The position numbers and the translations under genes are program-made. Shown in pieces: positions 1 to 9,000 of a stretch of 64,000 bases of DNA. The stretch is from JANXZS01 sp963797255 (GTDB taxonomy: Bacteria; Acidobacteriota; Terriglobia; Terriglobales; Acidobacteriaceae). Position 1 is the stretch's first letter. The number at the start of each line of letters is the position of its first letter. The stretch is taken from assembly GCA_963797255.1 (NCBI GenBank), contig CAWCOV010000015.1:186001-250000 (forward strand), given 5' to 3'. The notes beneath the pieces were generated by a model. The model ran no database searches and was not told where the DNA came from. It was given only the letters and a program-made list of their open reading frames with translations.

Positions 1-623
1 GATTCAAACTTTGCGCCTTCAACCGCACCCAGCAACGCGCCGCCTGTCTCGAGCAACTCTGTTCCTCCATCGGAACGGAGAACAATCGGTGGAAAATGAC
101 CTGCATTGCAGTAGATGACTTCTCCCGCCAAACAATCTATCTGCGCGAGGAACGCAGTCACAAATGGTGCCATCGGTCTTAGATAACAAAGATGCCTGTT
201 GATCTCCGAAGCGGTGCTTGCCGGGCTTACACCGGGCCTGCCATAGCTTTGCAATAGCCCAGCCAAGTTCGTGAACCACATTCCGGCCGCGAACCCCTTG
301 CCAGCGATGTCTCCAAGTGTCGTGAAAACACTGGCGCCATTTCTCGAAAGAATCGTGAAGTCACCGGAAAGGTATCTCGCGGCAAAGACTTCGTTGGCAA
401 ATTGCATACTGCCGCAGTGCAGTGTTCGCTGACCGCTCAACTTGCGTTGAATCTGTGCGGCCTCGAAGAGTTGTGCGTGCAGGTCGAGCCTTTCCCGTAC
501 GAGTGCATCCATTTCTTCTTGACGCGGCGCGTGAATGGCAGTCGATCCTGAGGAGGGCATCGTCGACGGATTCCAATTTTGAGGCGTTGCACTTGCGCGC
601 TGTCTCGGTCGGTTCGTTGGCAT
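1..623 (-). CDS. SpoIIE/PP2C-type serine phosphatase, C-terminus off the left edge
   Basis: I translated this myself because no stop codon falls inside the window. The protein starts at the ATG at 623 behind a GGAGAG ribosome site and is open to base 1 (about 207 codons). A short linker leads into a helix ending in EAAQIQRKLSG, typical of the start of RsbU/SpoIIE phosphatases. The metal-binding aspartates follow in ARYLSGDFTIL and LGDIAGKGFAAGMW, and then NAGHFPPIVLR and ETGGALLGA, all hallmarks of the fold. The family dephosphorylates anti-anti-sigma factors or similar phosphoproteins. It starts 42 bp after the response regulator stop, so it is probably the output phosphatase of the same three-gene operon. 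Its C-terminus is not visible. Confidence 0.85.
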   Translation of the reverse strand, partial: MPTNRPRQRASATPQNWNPSTMPSSGSTAIHAPRQEEMDALVRERLDLHAQLFEAAQIQRKLSGQRTLHCGSMQFANEVFAARYLSGDFTILSRNGASVFTTLGDIAGKGFAAGMWFTNLAGLLQSYGRPGVSPASTASEINRHLCYLRPMAPFVTAFLAQIDCLAGEVIYCNAGHFPPIVLRSDGGTELLETGGALLGAVEGAKFE

Positions 624-665
624 GTTACTCTCCAATCTTCAAGGCCCAGTTTCTATGCGCATTCT

Positions 666-1385
666 CTAGCCTACAAACCGATATCCAGTTCCGTGCACCG
701 TCAAAAAATATTGCGGTTGGTCAACGTCAGGCTCCAGCTTTTGTCGAAGGCGGGCCAAGTGAGTATCCACGGTACGGGTGGTTGGGTAATTGTCGTATCC
801 CCAAACGTCTTCCAGCAGACGATCTCGGCTCAAGGTCTCACCGGGATGGCAGATGAAGTACTTTAACAATTCGAACTCTTTCGACGAGATGTCTATATTC
901 TTTCCAGACTTGAGTACGCGACAATGACGCAAATCCACTTCAATGTCTGCGAAGCTGTGCCGATCCTGATCCTTGGGATTCCCAGCAGTTCTACGAAGGA
1001 CCGACTTAACACGGGCTAGCAATTCTCGAATTGAGAAAGGCTTTGTGACATAGTCGTCCGCGCCGAGTTCCAGGCCGACAACTTTATCCACTTCCTGGCC
1101 TCGCGCGGTCAGCATAATAATTGGAATAGAAGAGCGTTTGGCGCGCAGTTGCTTGCACACTTCCAATCCACTCATTCGTGGCATCATGACGTCGAGGATG
1201 ACGACGTCGGGAGATTCTTCAAGCGCTCGCTGCAGGCCCTCAACGCCGTCTCTCGCAGTGATCACCTGGTAACCTTCGAACTCGAAGTTGTCACGCAATC
1301 CGGCTACCATGTTGGGTTCGTCTTCGACCACCAGAATCTTCGCAGGCTGCGTTTCACTCGACTTGGTCCGTCCATCGAATTTCAT
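666..1385 (-). CDS. OmpR/PhoB-family response regulator
   Basis: This 239-residue protein has a receiver domain (about 15-130) and a winged-helix DNA-binding domain (about 145-237). The acidic pair E21-D22, phospho-acceptor D65 in VVILDVMMP, the LTARG threonine and the VTKPFS lysine are all present. The C-terminal half has RTVDTHLARLRQKLE and the final HGTGYRF motif of OmpR-type effector domains. Its ATG overlaps the kinase stop codon by 4 bp (ATGA), so kinase and regulator are translationally coupled. The target genes are unknown. The downstream phosphatase suggests output both by transcription and by partner switching. Confidence 0.95.
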   Translation of the reverse strand: MKFDGRTKSSETQPAKILVVEDEPNMVAGLRDNFEFEGYQVITARDGVEGLQRALEESPDVVILDVMMPRMSGLEVCKQLRAKRSSIPIIMLTARGQEVDKVVGLELGADDYVTKPFSIRELLARVKSVLRRTAGNPKDQDRHSFADIEVDLRHCRVLKSGKNIDISSKEFELLKYFICHPGETLSRDRLLEDVWGYDNYPTTRTVDTHLARLRQKLEPDVDQPQYFLTVHGTGYRFVG

Positions 1386-3064
1386 GCTGACGCTCCTCTC
1401 TGTGGCAACACTGAAGTACGTTGGGTTGGCAGACTGATAATGAACGTGCTGCCCTTACCTGGAGTGCTCTCAACCGCAACTTCTCCACCGTGGGCCTGCA
1501 CCATGTGCCGCACGAGGGACAGGCCCAGTCCGCTTCCCTTAGTGTTGTGCACCAGAGGGTCGCCCACCCGATAAAATTTCTCGAAGATCTTTGGCAATTC
1601 ACCCGCAGGAATTCCAATTCCGTGATCGATGACCTCCAATTTCACGCTGCTATTTTGCTGATAAAGATGCACACCCAGGTATTTGCGGCTAGAGGAGTAT
1701 TTCACCGCATTGTTTACCAGGTTCAACAGTGAGCGCGCAATGGCCTCACGATCCACTTGCAACGAGGGCAGGCCGCCCTCGATTTTCTCTTCAAACTGAA
1801 ATCCATTTTGCTCGATCTCAAAGCGATAGGAATCAAGCGTTGTCCGCACGAGGTCCGCCATATCCGTCTCGCGAAAACTGTACTCCTTCTTTCCTGCCTC
1901 TATACGCGAGAAATCGAGAATGTTGTTGATCAATCCAGTCAACCTCTCACTCTCTTTGCGTATGATTTCGTGGTATTCGTGTTGCCTTCCCGGGTTCGAC
2001 AAACGTCCCAACTCCAGGGTTTCGGCGTATAGACGGATGAGCGCCAAAGGCGTCCTAAGCTCATGTGAGACGTTGGAAACAAAATCAGATTTCAATTTGG
2101 CCAGAGCCAATTCGCGTGAAACGTTGCGATATGTGAGCCACATTCCCCCGACCATCAACAGCGACAAAGCCCCCAGAATCAGGAAATTAGTTCTGACAAA
2201 CTTGTTGCTTATGCTTGCGATGGTTGTTCCCTGAAGCTTTATTCCGAGAATCAGTCCGGGGAAGACGCCATCGAATTCCCGTTCGACTTCCGGCGCTCCG
2301 CCATCCCAGCATACGGAAGCAGCCAGTGGACTTTCGTCCTTTGCTGTGCGAACCATGATGGCTGGTTGAGGATGCGAGGTGTCAGTGGGATCTTGATTGG
2401 GAATTACGGTGTTAAGGACCTGAGGGAAGAATTTATTGGCGAGGTAATCGGAATCGTAGGCAAAGCCAGCCAACGCAGGATGTTCAGAAGTGGATCCGCG
2501 CGGAACAAAGTAAACGAGCGACTGATACTGCCACTTGTCTCCCTTGGGCACCCAATTCGACGTGATGTAAACGCTATGTCCTTCCAATTCCTCAAATTTC
2601 TTGAGCTTAAGCGCGTACTCCTTCGATCCCAGGTCAAACCAGTTCGAAACACTCAAGGCAACTTTCTTGCCTTCCTCTCGAAAATCGGGATCGTATTTCC
2701 GGCGGGGCTGCGATTGGTATGTAAAATCACCAACGCCCCTCCAAAGAAAAGCGTGAGAAATATCCGGATGCGTGTCAAGAAAATCCTCGAGACGATCCGG
2801 GTGATTGGTGTCAGGAAAATCTGCCTTGGCAGATTGTGATATTTCGTAGGCTCGGGCGGCTATGTGCTTTTCGGCGATGGCAAGAACTTGCTGATAGTCC
2901 CTTTGAAATACTGCCTCAACGGCCTTTTCGCGTTGAATGGATCTGAGGTGGATCACACTGACCACAATAAGAGCCGCTGCTGGCAGCATGATTGCCAGCA
3001 TAAGGACCAGCATGCGTGGCCGTTCGGACCAGCGTCGGATCTGTAGCTTCGCCATACGCAACAT
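1382..3064 (-). CDS. membrane sensor histidine kinase
   Basis: A 560-residue kinase. It has a transmembrane helix near residues 18-38, a periplasmic sensor region of about 250 residues that I do not recognise, and a second helix near 293-312. These are followed by a HisKA domain (H334 in NVSHELRTPLAL) and a HATPase domain with the N box (LLNLVNNAVKYS), G1 (DHGIGIP), F box (FEKFYR) and G2 (GSGLGLSLV). I chose the ATG at 3064 because AGGGACGG lies at good spacing. The in-frame ATG at 3088 lacks a ribosome site and 3055 is also possible. It is the first gene of a kinase-regulator-phosphatase operon. Confidence 0.92.
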   Translation of the reverse strand: MLRMAKLQIRRWSERPRMLVLMLAIMLPAAALIVVSVIHLRSIQREKAVEAVFQRDYQQVLAIAEKHIAARAYEISQSAKADFPDTNHPDRLEDFLDTHPDISHAFLWRGVGDFTYQSQPRRKYDPDFREEGKKVALSVSNWFDLGSKEYALKLKKFEELEGHSVYITSNWVPKGDKWQYQSLVYFVPRGSTSEHPALAGFAYDSDYLANKFFPQVLNTVIPNQDPTDTSHPQPAIMVRTAKDESPLAASVCWDGGAPEVEREFDGVFPGLILGIKLQGTTIASISNKFVRTNFLILGALSLLMVGGMWLTYRNVSRELALAKLKSDFVSNVSHELRTPLALIRLYAETLELGRLSNPGRQHEYHEIIRKESERLTGLINNILDFSRIEAGKKEYSFRETDMADLVRTTLDSYRFEIEQNGFQFEEKIEGGLPSLQVDREAIARSLLNLVNNAVKYSSSRKYLGVHLYQQNSSVKLEVIDHGIGIPAGELPKIFEKFYRVGDPLVHNTKGSGLGLSLVRHMVQAHGGEVAVESTPGKGSTFIISLPTQRTSVLPQRGASA

Positions 3065-3683
3065 CTCGGAACCGTCCCTGGGGCCCATGGAGATCGAGCA
3101 TAGGACAATGTATCCAACCGTATGTCAAGGAGAGGCAACAAGTTGTGACAAATTGTGAACTACAAACTTCGTTAAAACTGCCACGTGCTCAAATCCTCGG
3201 TCTCCGTGAGCGTCGGAGACGTTCACAGGTGACAGTGCCAGAAAGGAAAATGCACGTCAACCGTCTCGCGTTTCATGATTGATCAACTCAATTTTCGATG
3301 TTTCTTAGCCTGCCGGATGGTTCCTGTCGAATACGGTACGAGTGCTTACGTCTTCTCCTCGTTGACCTATAATAATTTTAGGGCCTTCAGCATCCGGCAT
3401 CAATCCAAGTCATCTTTCAGCTCAAAACTTGCGTCTGCTTTGACGCGCGGCCAACCGCGATTACCCTTATCGGCATTACTTAGCCGCTTGAGGACTAATG
3501 ATGGTGTGGCAGAGCGTGTCCTTCGGGATGAAGTGCCGATCACACGTCCGGGAAGTTGGGCCTCAGAAAGGCGACATGAGGGAACTAGGTATGGCGGGCA
3601 AAAAGACAATCATCGCAATAAACTCCTCATTACGATTTGGAATGGCAGTTGTTCAAGGCAACGCTCAGCTGATTCCTCCAGCA
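3065..3683. other. intergenic region with one small hairpin
   Basis: There is no convincing gene in these 619 bases. The long open frame running into the RidA gene from 3275 has no recognisable protein before 3740. A 7-bp inverted repeat with a 7-nt loop (GTCTCCG at 3200-3206, CGGAGAC at 3214-3220) is the only clear structure apart from the TTGTGA pair. The region must hold the promoter of the minus-strand kinase operon and probably debris of the decayed SDR gene next to it. Confidence 0.5.
3143..3158. promoter_or_regulatory. TTGTGA direct repeat upstream of the sensor kinase
   Basis: Two copies of TTGTGA begin at 3143 and 3153, one helical turn apart, about 80 bp upstream of the kinase start. 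OmpR-type regulators usually bind direct repeats spaced 10-11 bp, so this is a candidate autoregulatory site. That is inference only. Confidence 0.35.
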
Positions 3684-3746
3684 GAAGCTTGCGTAACCCG
3701 AGAGGTGCTGCACGTGGACGGCGGTGCGCACTCAGGCCAATGGTAA
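3684..3746 (+). pseudogene. remnant C-terminus of a short-chain dehydrogenase/reductase
   Basis: The frame ending in a stop at 3746 reads ACVTREVLHVDGGAHSGQW. This matches the usual SDR ending (VTGEVLHVDGGAHAGxW), including the DGG motif. No Rossmann TGxxxGIG motif or catalytic YxxxK occurs upstream in any frame, so only the last 20 or so codons survive. The remnant stops 7 bp inside the RidA-like gene, so the two were once coupled neighbours. A deletion upstream is the likely cause. Confidence 0.6.
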
Positions 3747-4228
3747 GCGCTAGAGCTTCAGAGTCGGGAGGCCCGGAGCGCCGGTTGCAGGACCTCGGCA
3801 TTCAGCTCCCGCCTGCTCCGACACCGTTTGGCTCATATGTTGAGGCACTACAAACAGGTAATCTTCTTTTCTTGAGCGGAATGCTTCCGGTTGTGGACCA
3901 CAAGCCAAAATATCTTGGCCGGCTCGGGAAAGAACTCGATGCAGAAGCTGGACGAGACGCCGCATACACGGCCGCCTTGAGCGCACTTGCAGCGGCCAGA
4001 GCACATTTGGGCTCACTCGATAGAGTGACTCGAGTCGTCCGACTCGGAGTATTCATCGCAACTTCCGGAGACTTCTTCGATCAACCAAGGGTGGCGGACG
4101 CTGTCTCGGACCTGTTTCGAGATCTATTTGGCGCCGAGAATATGGCGGTTCGGCTGGTTATCGGCGTTGCCAGTCTTCCGCTCGGAATGCCAATTGAGCT
4201 TGAGGTCATTCTTGAAGTCACTGAATAA
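3740..4228 (+). CDS. RidA/YjgF/TdcF-family protein (enamine/imine deaminase-like)
   Basis: A 162-residue single-domain Rid protein. R138 in ENMAVRLVIG and E153 in PIELEVILEV occupy the positions of the substrate-binding Arg and the conserved Glu of RidA. The family hydrolyses reactive enamines or imines made by PLP enzymes, though many Rid subgroups have other roles in degradation operons. The frame is open further upstream to 3275, but homology begins only after the ATG at 3740, which overlaps the SDR remnant. It lies 55 bp before an exported hydrolase gene on the same strand. Confidence 0.82.
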   Translation: MVSARASESGGPERRLQDLGIQLPPAPTPFGSYVEALQTGNLLFLSGMLPVVDHKPKYLGRLGKELDAEAGRDAAYTAALSALAAARAHLGSLDRVTRVVRLGVFIATSGDFFDQPRVADAVSDLFRDLFGAENMAVRLVIGVASLPLGMPIELEVILEVTE

Positions 4229-4283
4229 CAAAAGTATGCAGAGGCCATTCTCGTTCTTTACCCACAATCGAAACAGAGGATGT

Positions 4284-5246
4284 ATGAATTCGAAGAAGTC
4301 TATCTTTCGAACTATGGCGGCGCTGACACTCATGCTCACCATCACGTTGGCCGCGAATGCCCAGAAGAAGGACCGGACTATGGAACAGCAGGTGTTTTAT
4401 CGAACGGTTAATGTCGATGGACTTTCCATCTTCTACAGGGAGGCGGGTCCGAAAGACGCTCCCACTATTCTTTTACTGCACGGACTTCCGTCGTCTTCGC
4501 GAATGTTTCAGCCGCTGTTGACGCGGCTTGCAAGCAAATTCCATCTGGTCGCGCCCGACTATCCTGGCTTTGGACATAGCGACTGGCCAGATCCGAAGCA
4601 ATTTGATTACACCTTCGACCATATCGCTGCCGTGATGAGCGATTTCACGCAAGCGCTGGCTTTGTCGCAGTACACGCTTTATATGCAGGACTACGGTGGC
4701 CCCGTTGGCTTTCGCATGGCTTTGGTACACCCAGAGAGGGTGCAGGCTCTCATCGTCCAAGATGCGGTGGCACACAATGAGGGTCTTGGCGCGAACTGGG
4801 CAACACGGAGGGCATTCTGGGCAGATCGGCCTGCTTATGAAGATGCATTGCGCAAAAACCTGCTGTCGCTTGCTACCACTAAGACGCGTCACATTGGTGA
4901 TGATCCGAATATTGAGCTTTATGATCCTGATCTTTGGACTGATGAGTACGCGTTTCTGAACTCTCCCGGTCAGGCTCAAATTCAAAGTGATCTGTTCTAT
5001 GACTACCGCACGAATGTCGATTCTTATCCCAAATGGCAAGCATGGCTTCAGAAAACGCAGCCAAAACTCTTGGTTCTTTGGGGCAAGCATGATCTCTCAT
5101 TCGACATCGGAGAGCCGGAACGGTATCACAAGGACGTACCAAGGGCGGAGGTCTACGTGCTCGACGCAGGACATTTCGCGCTCGATACCAAAGCGGATGA
5201 GATCTCTGCGTTGGTGAGTGATTTCATACAAAAGAATGTGAAGTAA
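4284..5246 (+). CDS. exported alpha/beta hydrolase, haloalkane dehalogenase/epoxide hydrolase-like
   Basis: A 320-residue protein starting at the ATG at 4284 behind AGAGGA. Residues 1-26 form a Sec signal peptide ending in AANAQ. The oxyanion motif HGLP is at 66-69. The nucleophile lies in MQDYGG at D136, an aspartate as in haloalkane dehalogenases and epoxide hydrolases, not the serine of esterases. The acid is near GKHDLSF and the histidine in DAGHFALD close to the C-terminus. The substrate is unknown. Export to the periplasm is unusual for dehalogenases. It converges with pobA, 34 bp apart, with no clear terminator. Confidence 0.85.
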   Translation: MNSKKSIFRTMAALTLMLTITLAANAQKKDRTMEQQVFYRTVNVDGLSIFYREAGPKDAPTILLLHGLPSSSRMFQPLLTRLASKFHLVAPDYPGFGHSDWPDPKQFDYTFDHIAAVMSDFTQALALSQYTLYMQDYGGPVGFRMALVHPERVQALIVQDAVAHNEGLGANWATRRAFWADRPAYEDALRKNLLSLATTKTRHIGDDPNIELYDPDLWTDEYAFLNSPGQAQIQSDLFYDYRTNVDSYPKWQAWLQKTQPKLLVLWGKHDLSFDIGEPERYHKDVPRAEVYVLDAGHFALDTKADEISALVSDFIQKNVK

Positions 5247-5280
5247 AAAAAGAAGTCTTGCGTTGAAAGGTGCGGAAGTT

Positions 5281-6462
5281 TCAGTCGAGGGGTAGGCCTA
5301 CGTAGTTCTCCGCGAGCGAAGTCGCGGCAGCGCGCGAATTCATTACGTACTCCAATTCAGCCACCTGCCGCTTGCAATCAAACGGAGATGCATCATCAAA
5401 AAGATGCAATAGCGAAGTCATCCACCATGAGAAACGCTGTGCTTTCCATATTCGACGCAGGCACGTTGCGGAGTAGCGCCCGAGTTTCGTGTGGTCATTT
5501 TCGCGATACAACGCTCGAAATGCCTCGGCAAGATAATGCACATCGGCCAATGCCAGGTTCATGCCTTTGGCGCCGGTCGGTGGCACGATATGTGCGGCAT
5601 CTCCGGCGAGAAATAAACGTCCAAATTGAAGGGGCTCGACAACAAAGCTGCGCATGCCCGTAACGCTTTTTTGCAGAATCCGGCCTTCCGTCGGGTGCCA
5701 ACCATCCTCGCATCCGAGGCGCATGTGAAGTTCGGTCCAGATGCGACTGTCGCTCCACTCGGCAAGATCTTCATCGGGCTTGCACTGAAGGTATAACCTC
5801 GTTACGTTCGGAGATCGCATGCTGTAGAGAGCGAATCCTCGCTCATGGTGCATGTACACCAACTCTTCGCGGGAAGGTGCAGCTTCAGCGAGAATTCCGA
5901 GCCATGCAAATGGATACGTGCGATCGTAGATTGTGAGCACTCCCCTCGGGAACGAAGATCTGGAGACGCCATGGAAGCCATCGCATCCGGCGATGTAGTC
6001 GCAGCGGATGGTATCCACAGTGCCTTGCCTTTCGACGCGAATGGAAGGTCGAGTGCCCTCAAAATCGTGCAACGAAACTTCTCCGCATTCGAACTGGAGA
6101 TCGCCATCATCGCTCAATCGGCGACTGATAAGATCCTTCACGACTTCCTGCTGGCCGTATACCGTGACTGCTTTCCCGGTGAGTTCGACGAATGGAATGC
6201 GATGAAGCCGACCATGTAGCCCCAATTCGATGCCCTCGTGGCGGAGGCCTTCCTGTTCGAGACGTTGAGCTACGCCAGCATCACGCAGCATTTCCACGCT
6301 GGTATGCTCCAGGACTCCGGCACGAACACGTTCCTCGCAATAGCTTCGGGACTTGGACTCCAGAACAATCGAGCTTATGCCGTGCAGATTCAGCAAATGG
6401 GAAAGCATCAATCCAGCCGGGCCTGCACCGACGATACCGACTTGGGTTTCAAATTGGGCCAT
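5281..6462 (-). CDS. pobA: 4-hydroxybenzoate 3-monooxygenase
   Basis: This 393-residue FAD enzyme is the usual PobA length. It hydroxylates 4-hydroxybenzoate to protocatechuate using NAD(P)H and oxygen. The FAD dinucleotide motif GAGPAGL is near residue 12 and GDAAHIVPP near 285. The substrate-site residues of the Pseudomonas enzyme are present: Tyr201 (LVYMHH), Ser212 and Arg214 (YSMRS), Arg220 and Tyr222 (TRLYLQ), and Tyr385 (ENYVGLP). It is the last gene of the pca operon, 11 bp after pcaC, and supplies the pathway's substrate. Confidence 0.97.
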   Translation of the reverse strand: MAQFETQVGIVGAGPAGLMLSHLLNLHGISSIVLESKSRSYCEERVRAGVLEHTSVEMLRDAGVAQRLEQEGLRHEGIELGLHGRLHRIPFVELTGKAVTVYGQQEVVKDLISRRLSDDGDLQFECGEVSLHDFEGTRPSIRVERQGTVDTIRCDYIAGCDGFHGVSRSSFPRGVLTIYDRTYPFAWLGILAEAAPSREELVYMHHERGFALYSMRSPNVTRLYLQCKPDEDLAEWSDSRIWTELHMRLGCEDGWHPTEGRILQKSVTGMRSFVVEPLQFGRLFLAGDAAHIVPPTGAKGMNLALADVHYLAEAFRALYRENDHTKLGRYSATCLRRIWKAQRFSWWMTSLLHLFDDASPFDCKRQVAELEYVMNSRAAATSLAENYVGLPLD

Positions 6463-6473
6463 CGCTCTCCCAG

Positions 6474-6860
6474 CTAACCTTCCGTCTTGCGTTCGTTGAG
6501 GACTTCTTTAGCGGCATGGAACGCTGCATTCGCGGCCGGAACACCACAGTAGATTGCACAGTGCAGCAGAACTTCGCGAATTTCTTCCGGAGTTACGCCA
6601 TTGTTAGCCGCCGCTCGGAGGTGCAGACGTAGTTCCTCCCCGCGATTCAGCGCAACCATCAGGCCGATTGTCAGCAAGCTTCGGGTATGACGAGGAAGGC
6701 CCGCCCGCGACCAGATTTCGCCCCATGCGTAGCGGGTGATGAGGTTCTGAAATTCTTCATCGGAAGTGTCCTTTGAAGCTTCTGTACGGTCTACGTGGTC
6801 ATCGCCGAGCACACTTCGACGTACGCGCATTCCTGTTTCGTGGCGCTCTCTCTCATCCAT
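6474..6860 (-). CDS. pcaC: 4-carboxymuconolactone decarboxylase
   Basis: A 128-residue CMD-fold protein, the usual PcaC length. It decarboxylates gamma-carboxymuconolactone to 3-oxoadipate enol-lactone. The conserved block GVTPEEIREVLLHCAIYCGV followed by PAANAAFHAA is intact. I chose the ATG at 6860 (MDERERHE), which overlaps the pcaD stop by 8 bp. The open frame upstream is antisense-like and lies inside pcaD. It is a separate protein here, not the PcaL-type PcaD-PcaC fusion. Confidence 0.94.
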   Translation of the reverse strand: MDERERHETGMRVRRSVLGDDHVDRTEASKDTSDEEFQNLITRYAWGEIWSRAGLPRHTRSLLTIGLMVALNRGEELRLHLRAAANNGVTPEEIREVLLHCAIYCGVPAANAAFHAAKEVLNERKTEG

Positions 6861-7650
6861 TGCTGCGTTCCTTTCCCTTGAAAAACAGAAGAATCGCGTC
6901 TGCGAACTCGGCCGATCTTTCCCATGCAGAAAGGTGCGAAGCGTGGAGTTCCAGATACGAGGAATTGCGCAATGCTGCATGCAATGCGCGCCCGTCTTCT
7001 GGCGGCGTTGCCGGATCTTCACTTCCGGTTATTACCAGACAGCGCGTTTCAATCTCGGCGAGTTCGTTGTGCAGATCGGTATCGCCGAGTACGCCGCAAC
7101 AGCCGATGTACCCTCCCGGCGAAGTCCGCAAGATCATCTCACGAACTTGACTCATCTCCTTTGGATGGCTCTGGCTGTAGCTCGGGGTGAACCAGCGACC
7201 GAGCGTCAATTCCGCTATGGGAGCCATTCCATGAGATTGAACGGCGGCGATTCTTGCATCCCATCCCTCTCGCGTTCCAATCCGCACACCGGTGTTTGCA
7301 AGGACAAGACTAGAAATCTTTTCGGGGACATTGATGGAGAGCCACAGTCCTACCAATCCGCCGAGCGAAAGACCGCAAAGATGCACGCTGTCAGCTGAGA
7401 TTATTTTCAGCAATACAAGCAGGTCGGAGCCGAGTTGTTCGATGGAGTATGGAAGGGCGGGGGCAGAGCTGAGTCCATGTCCGCGTGCATCATAGCGCAA
7501 AACGCGGAATTCCTGATCCAGATGGGGTAGGACTTTATCCCACATGTGCAAGTCCGATCCCAGCGAATTTACGAGTACTACGACCGGACCTGTCGCGGGA
7601 CCGCTCATCTCATAGTGGAGGCGTGATGCCTGCACTTCAGAGGTCGGCAT
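6853..7650 (-). CDS. pcaD: 3-oxoadipate enol-lactonase
   Basis: A 265-residue alpha/beta hydrolase that opens the enol-lactone to 3-oxoadipate. The nucleophile elbow is CGLSLGGLVG, the acid lies in GSEDPATPPEDG and the histidine in HASHLSAWE. I chose the ATG at 7650 (MPTSEVQASRLHYE), which overlaps pcaB by 14 bp and gives the family's usual length. Gene order and overlaps confirm its place between pcaB and pcaC. Confidence 0.95.
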   Translation of the reverse strand: MPTSEVQASRLHYEMSGPATGPVVVLVNSLGSDLHMWDKVLPHLDQEFRVLRYDARGHGLSSAPALPYSIEQLGSDLLVLLKIISADSVHLCGLSLGGLVGLWLSINVPEKISSLVLANTGVRIGTREGWDARIAAVQSHGMAPIAELTLGRWFTPSYSQSHPKEMSQVREMILRTSPGGYIGCCGVLGDTDLHNELAEIETRCLVITGSEDPATPPEDGRALHAALRNSSYLELHASHLSAWERSAEFADAILLFFKGKERSNG

Positions 7651-8986
7651 CAGGATCTCCCAGGACGCGATCAATGAAATGCTTCGTACTCCCCAAGTAT
7701 TCACGCGGTTGTAAAAGCTGATCAATCTCAGCGAGTGTCAGATGCGCGGTGACCTCCGGAACAGCCTTCAAAATAGTGGAGAGGTGAAGTCCGGTCTCTC
7801 TCGATTCCAGCGCTGACTTACGGAGAATGTCATGTGCGGCGGACCGTCCGATCTTGGAAGCCAGGGCGGTACTGATCGCCTCGGATAAAGGCAGTCCAAG
7901 CATCGCTTCGAGATTGGATGCCATCCGAGCCGCGTCAACCTGAAGGCCTTCCGCGATTTCGATTGAGCGGCCCAGGGCCGCCGCAGTGATTCTGAAGATC
8001 TCAGGCAGCGTCTCCCATTCGGCTTGCCAGAGTCCCAGTCCGCGCTCGTGTTCCTGTTGCATAGCAACCAGCATCGTGGAAACAAGGCCAGGCAAGCGCG
8101 CCGCGCTCGCAAGAATCATCGCGCACGCAAGAGGATTCTGTTTCTGCGGCATTGTCGACGAGCCGCCTTTCCCCTCGGCTGTTGGCTCTGCTACCTCTGA
8201 CACCTCTGCCTGCATCAGCAGGGAAATGTCCTTTGCGAATTTGCCAAGAGTCCCCACAAGCAGGGCGAGTACCTGAGCGATCTCCACGAGGTTATCGCGC
8301 TGTGTGTGCCATGGAAGTTCGGGCTCTTTCAGTTCAAGAATTCGGGCTACTTCTGTCGAAACTTCGGTTCCAGCCGATCCGAGCGCTGCGAGTGTTCCGA
8401 CAGCGCCTCCGAACTCGAGCACAAGAACGCGATCTGAGGCTGCTTCGATACGAGTCCGATGCCTGCGCAGGGCTGTAAGTGTGCCTGCCAACTTGAGTCC
8501 TAGTGTCGTGGGAGGACCAGGCTGTAGCCATGTTCTCCCAGTCATTAAGGTGTCGGAATGAGTCCTGACCTGCTTTGTAAGCGCAATTTCCAATATGTCG
8601 ATTGCATCAAGCACGAGTTGCAGACCTTCCCGCATCTGCAGAACAAGAGCAGTGTCGAGGACGTCCTGACTGGTTGCGCCGAGATGTATCGTTCGCGAGG
8701 CGGGTTCATTCTCGCGTTTCACCATCGCGGTGAGCTGCTGGACGAAAGGGATAGCGATGTTGCCAGCCTTGAGAGCCGCGCGTTCGAGAGCTTCCATGTC
8801 TATGAAGTTTGCATCGAGCAAGGATTTTAGAGTCGCTCCGGAACCTCGCTCCGCGACGCCTTGTTTTTCGAGCGCGCATGTCAGAGCAGATTCAAAGCGC
8901 ATCATGGCGTGCAGTTGTGAAGATAAAGAAAACGTCCTTGTCATCTCGGGCGTGGAAAACAGAAAGGCGATACTTTCAGAGCTCAT
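7637..8986 (-). CDS. pcaB: 3-carboxy-cis,cis-muconate cycloisomerase
   Basis: A 449-residue member of the fumarase/aspartase superfamily that lactonises carboxymuconate to gamma-carboxymuconolactone. The family signature GGSSTMPQKQNP is intact near residue 280, and ATSQDVLDTA matches the catalytic histidine/threonine loop region. I prefer the ATG at 8986 behind AGAAGGG. A GTG at 9007 is in frame but lies inside the pcaG stop region. Transcription passes directly from pcaG. Confidence 0.95.
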   Translation of the reverse strand: MSSESIAFLFSTPEMTRTFSLSSQLHAMMRFESALTCALEKQGVAERGSGATLKSLLDANFIDMEALERAALKAGNIAIPFVQQLTAMVKRENEPASRTIHLGATSQDVLDTALVLQMREGLQLVLDAIDILEIALTKQVRTHSDTLMTGRTWLQPGPPTTLGLKLAGTLTALRRHRTRIEAASDRVLVLEFGGAVGTLAALGSAGTEVSTEVARILELKEPELPWHTQRDNLVEIAQVLALLVGTLGKFAKDISLLMQAEVSEVAEPTAEGKGGSSTMPQKQNPLACAMILASAARLPGLVSTMLVAMQQEHERGLGLWQAEWETLPEIFRITAAALGRSIEIAEGLQVDAARMASNLEAMLGLPLSEAISTALASKIGRSAAHDILRKSALESRETGLHLSTILKAVPEVTAHLTLAEIDQLLQPREYLGSTKHFIDRVLGDPDADL

Positions 8987-9000
8987 ACCTGGGGTCCCTT

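Noticed and set aside
19..576. Minus-strand frames of 86 and 71 codons at the left end
   Set aside because: A third minus-strand frame through the same bases encodes a convincing PP2C phosphatase, so these are shadows.
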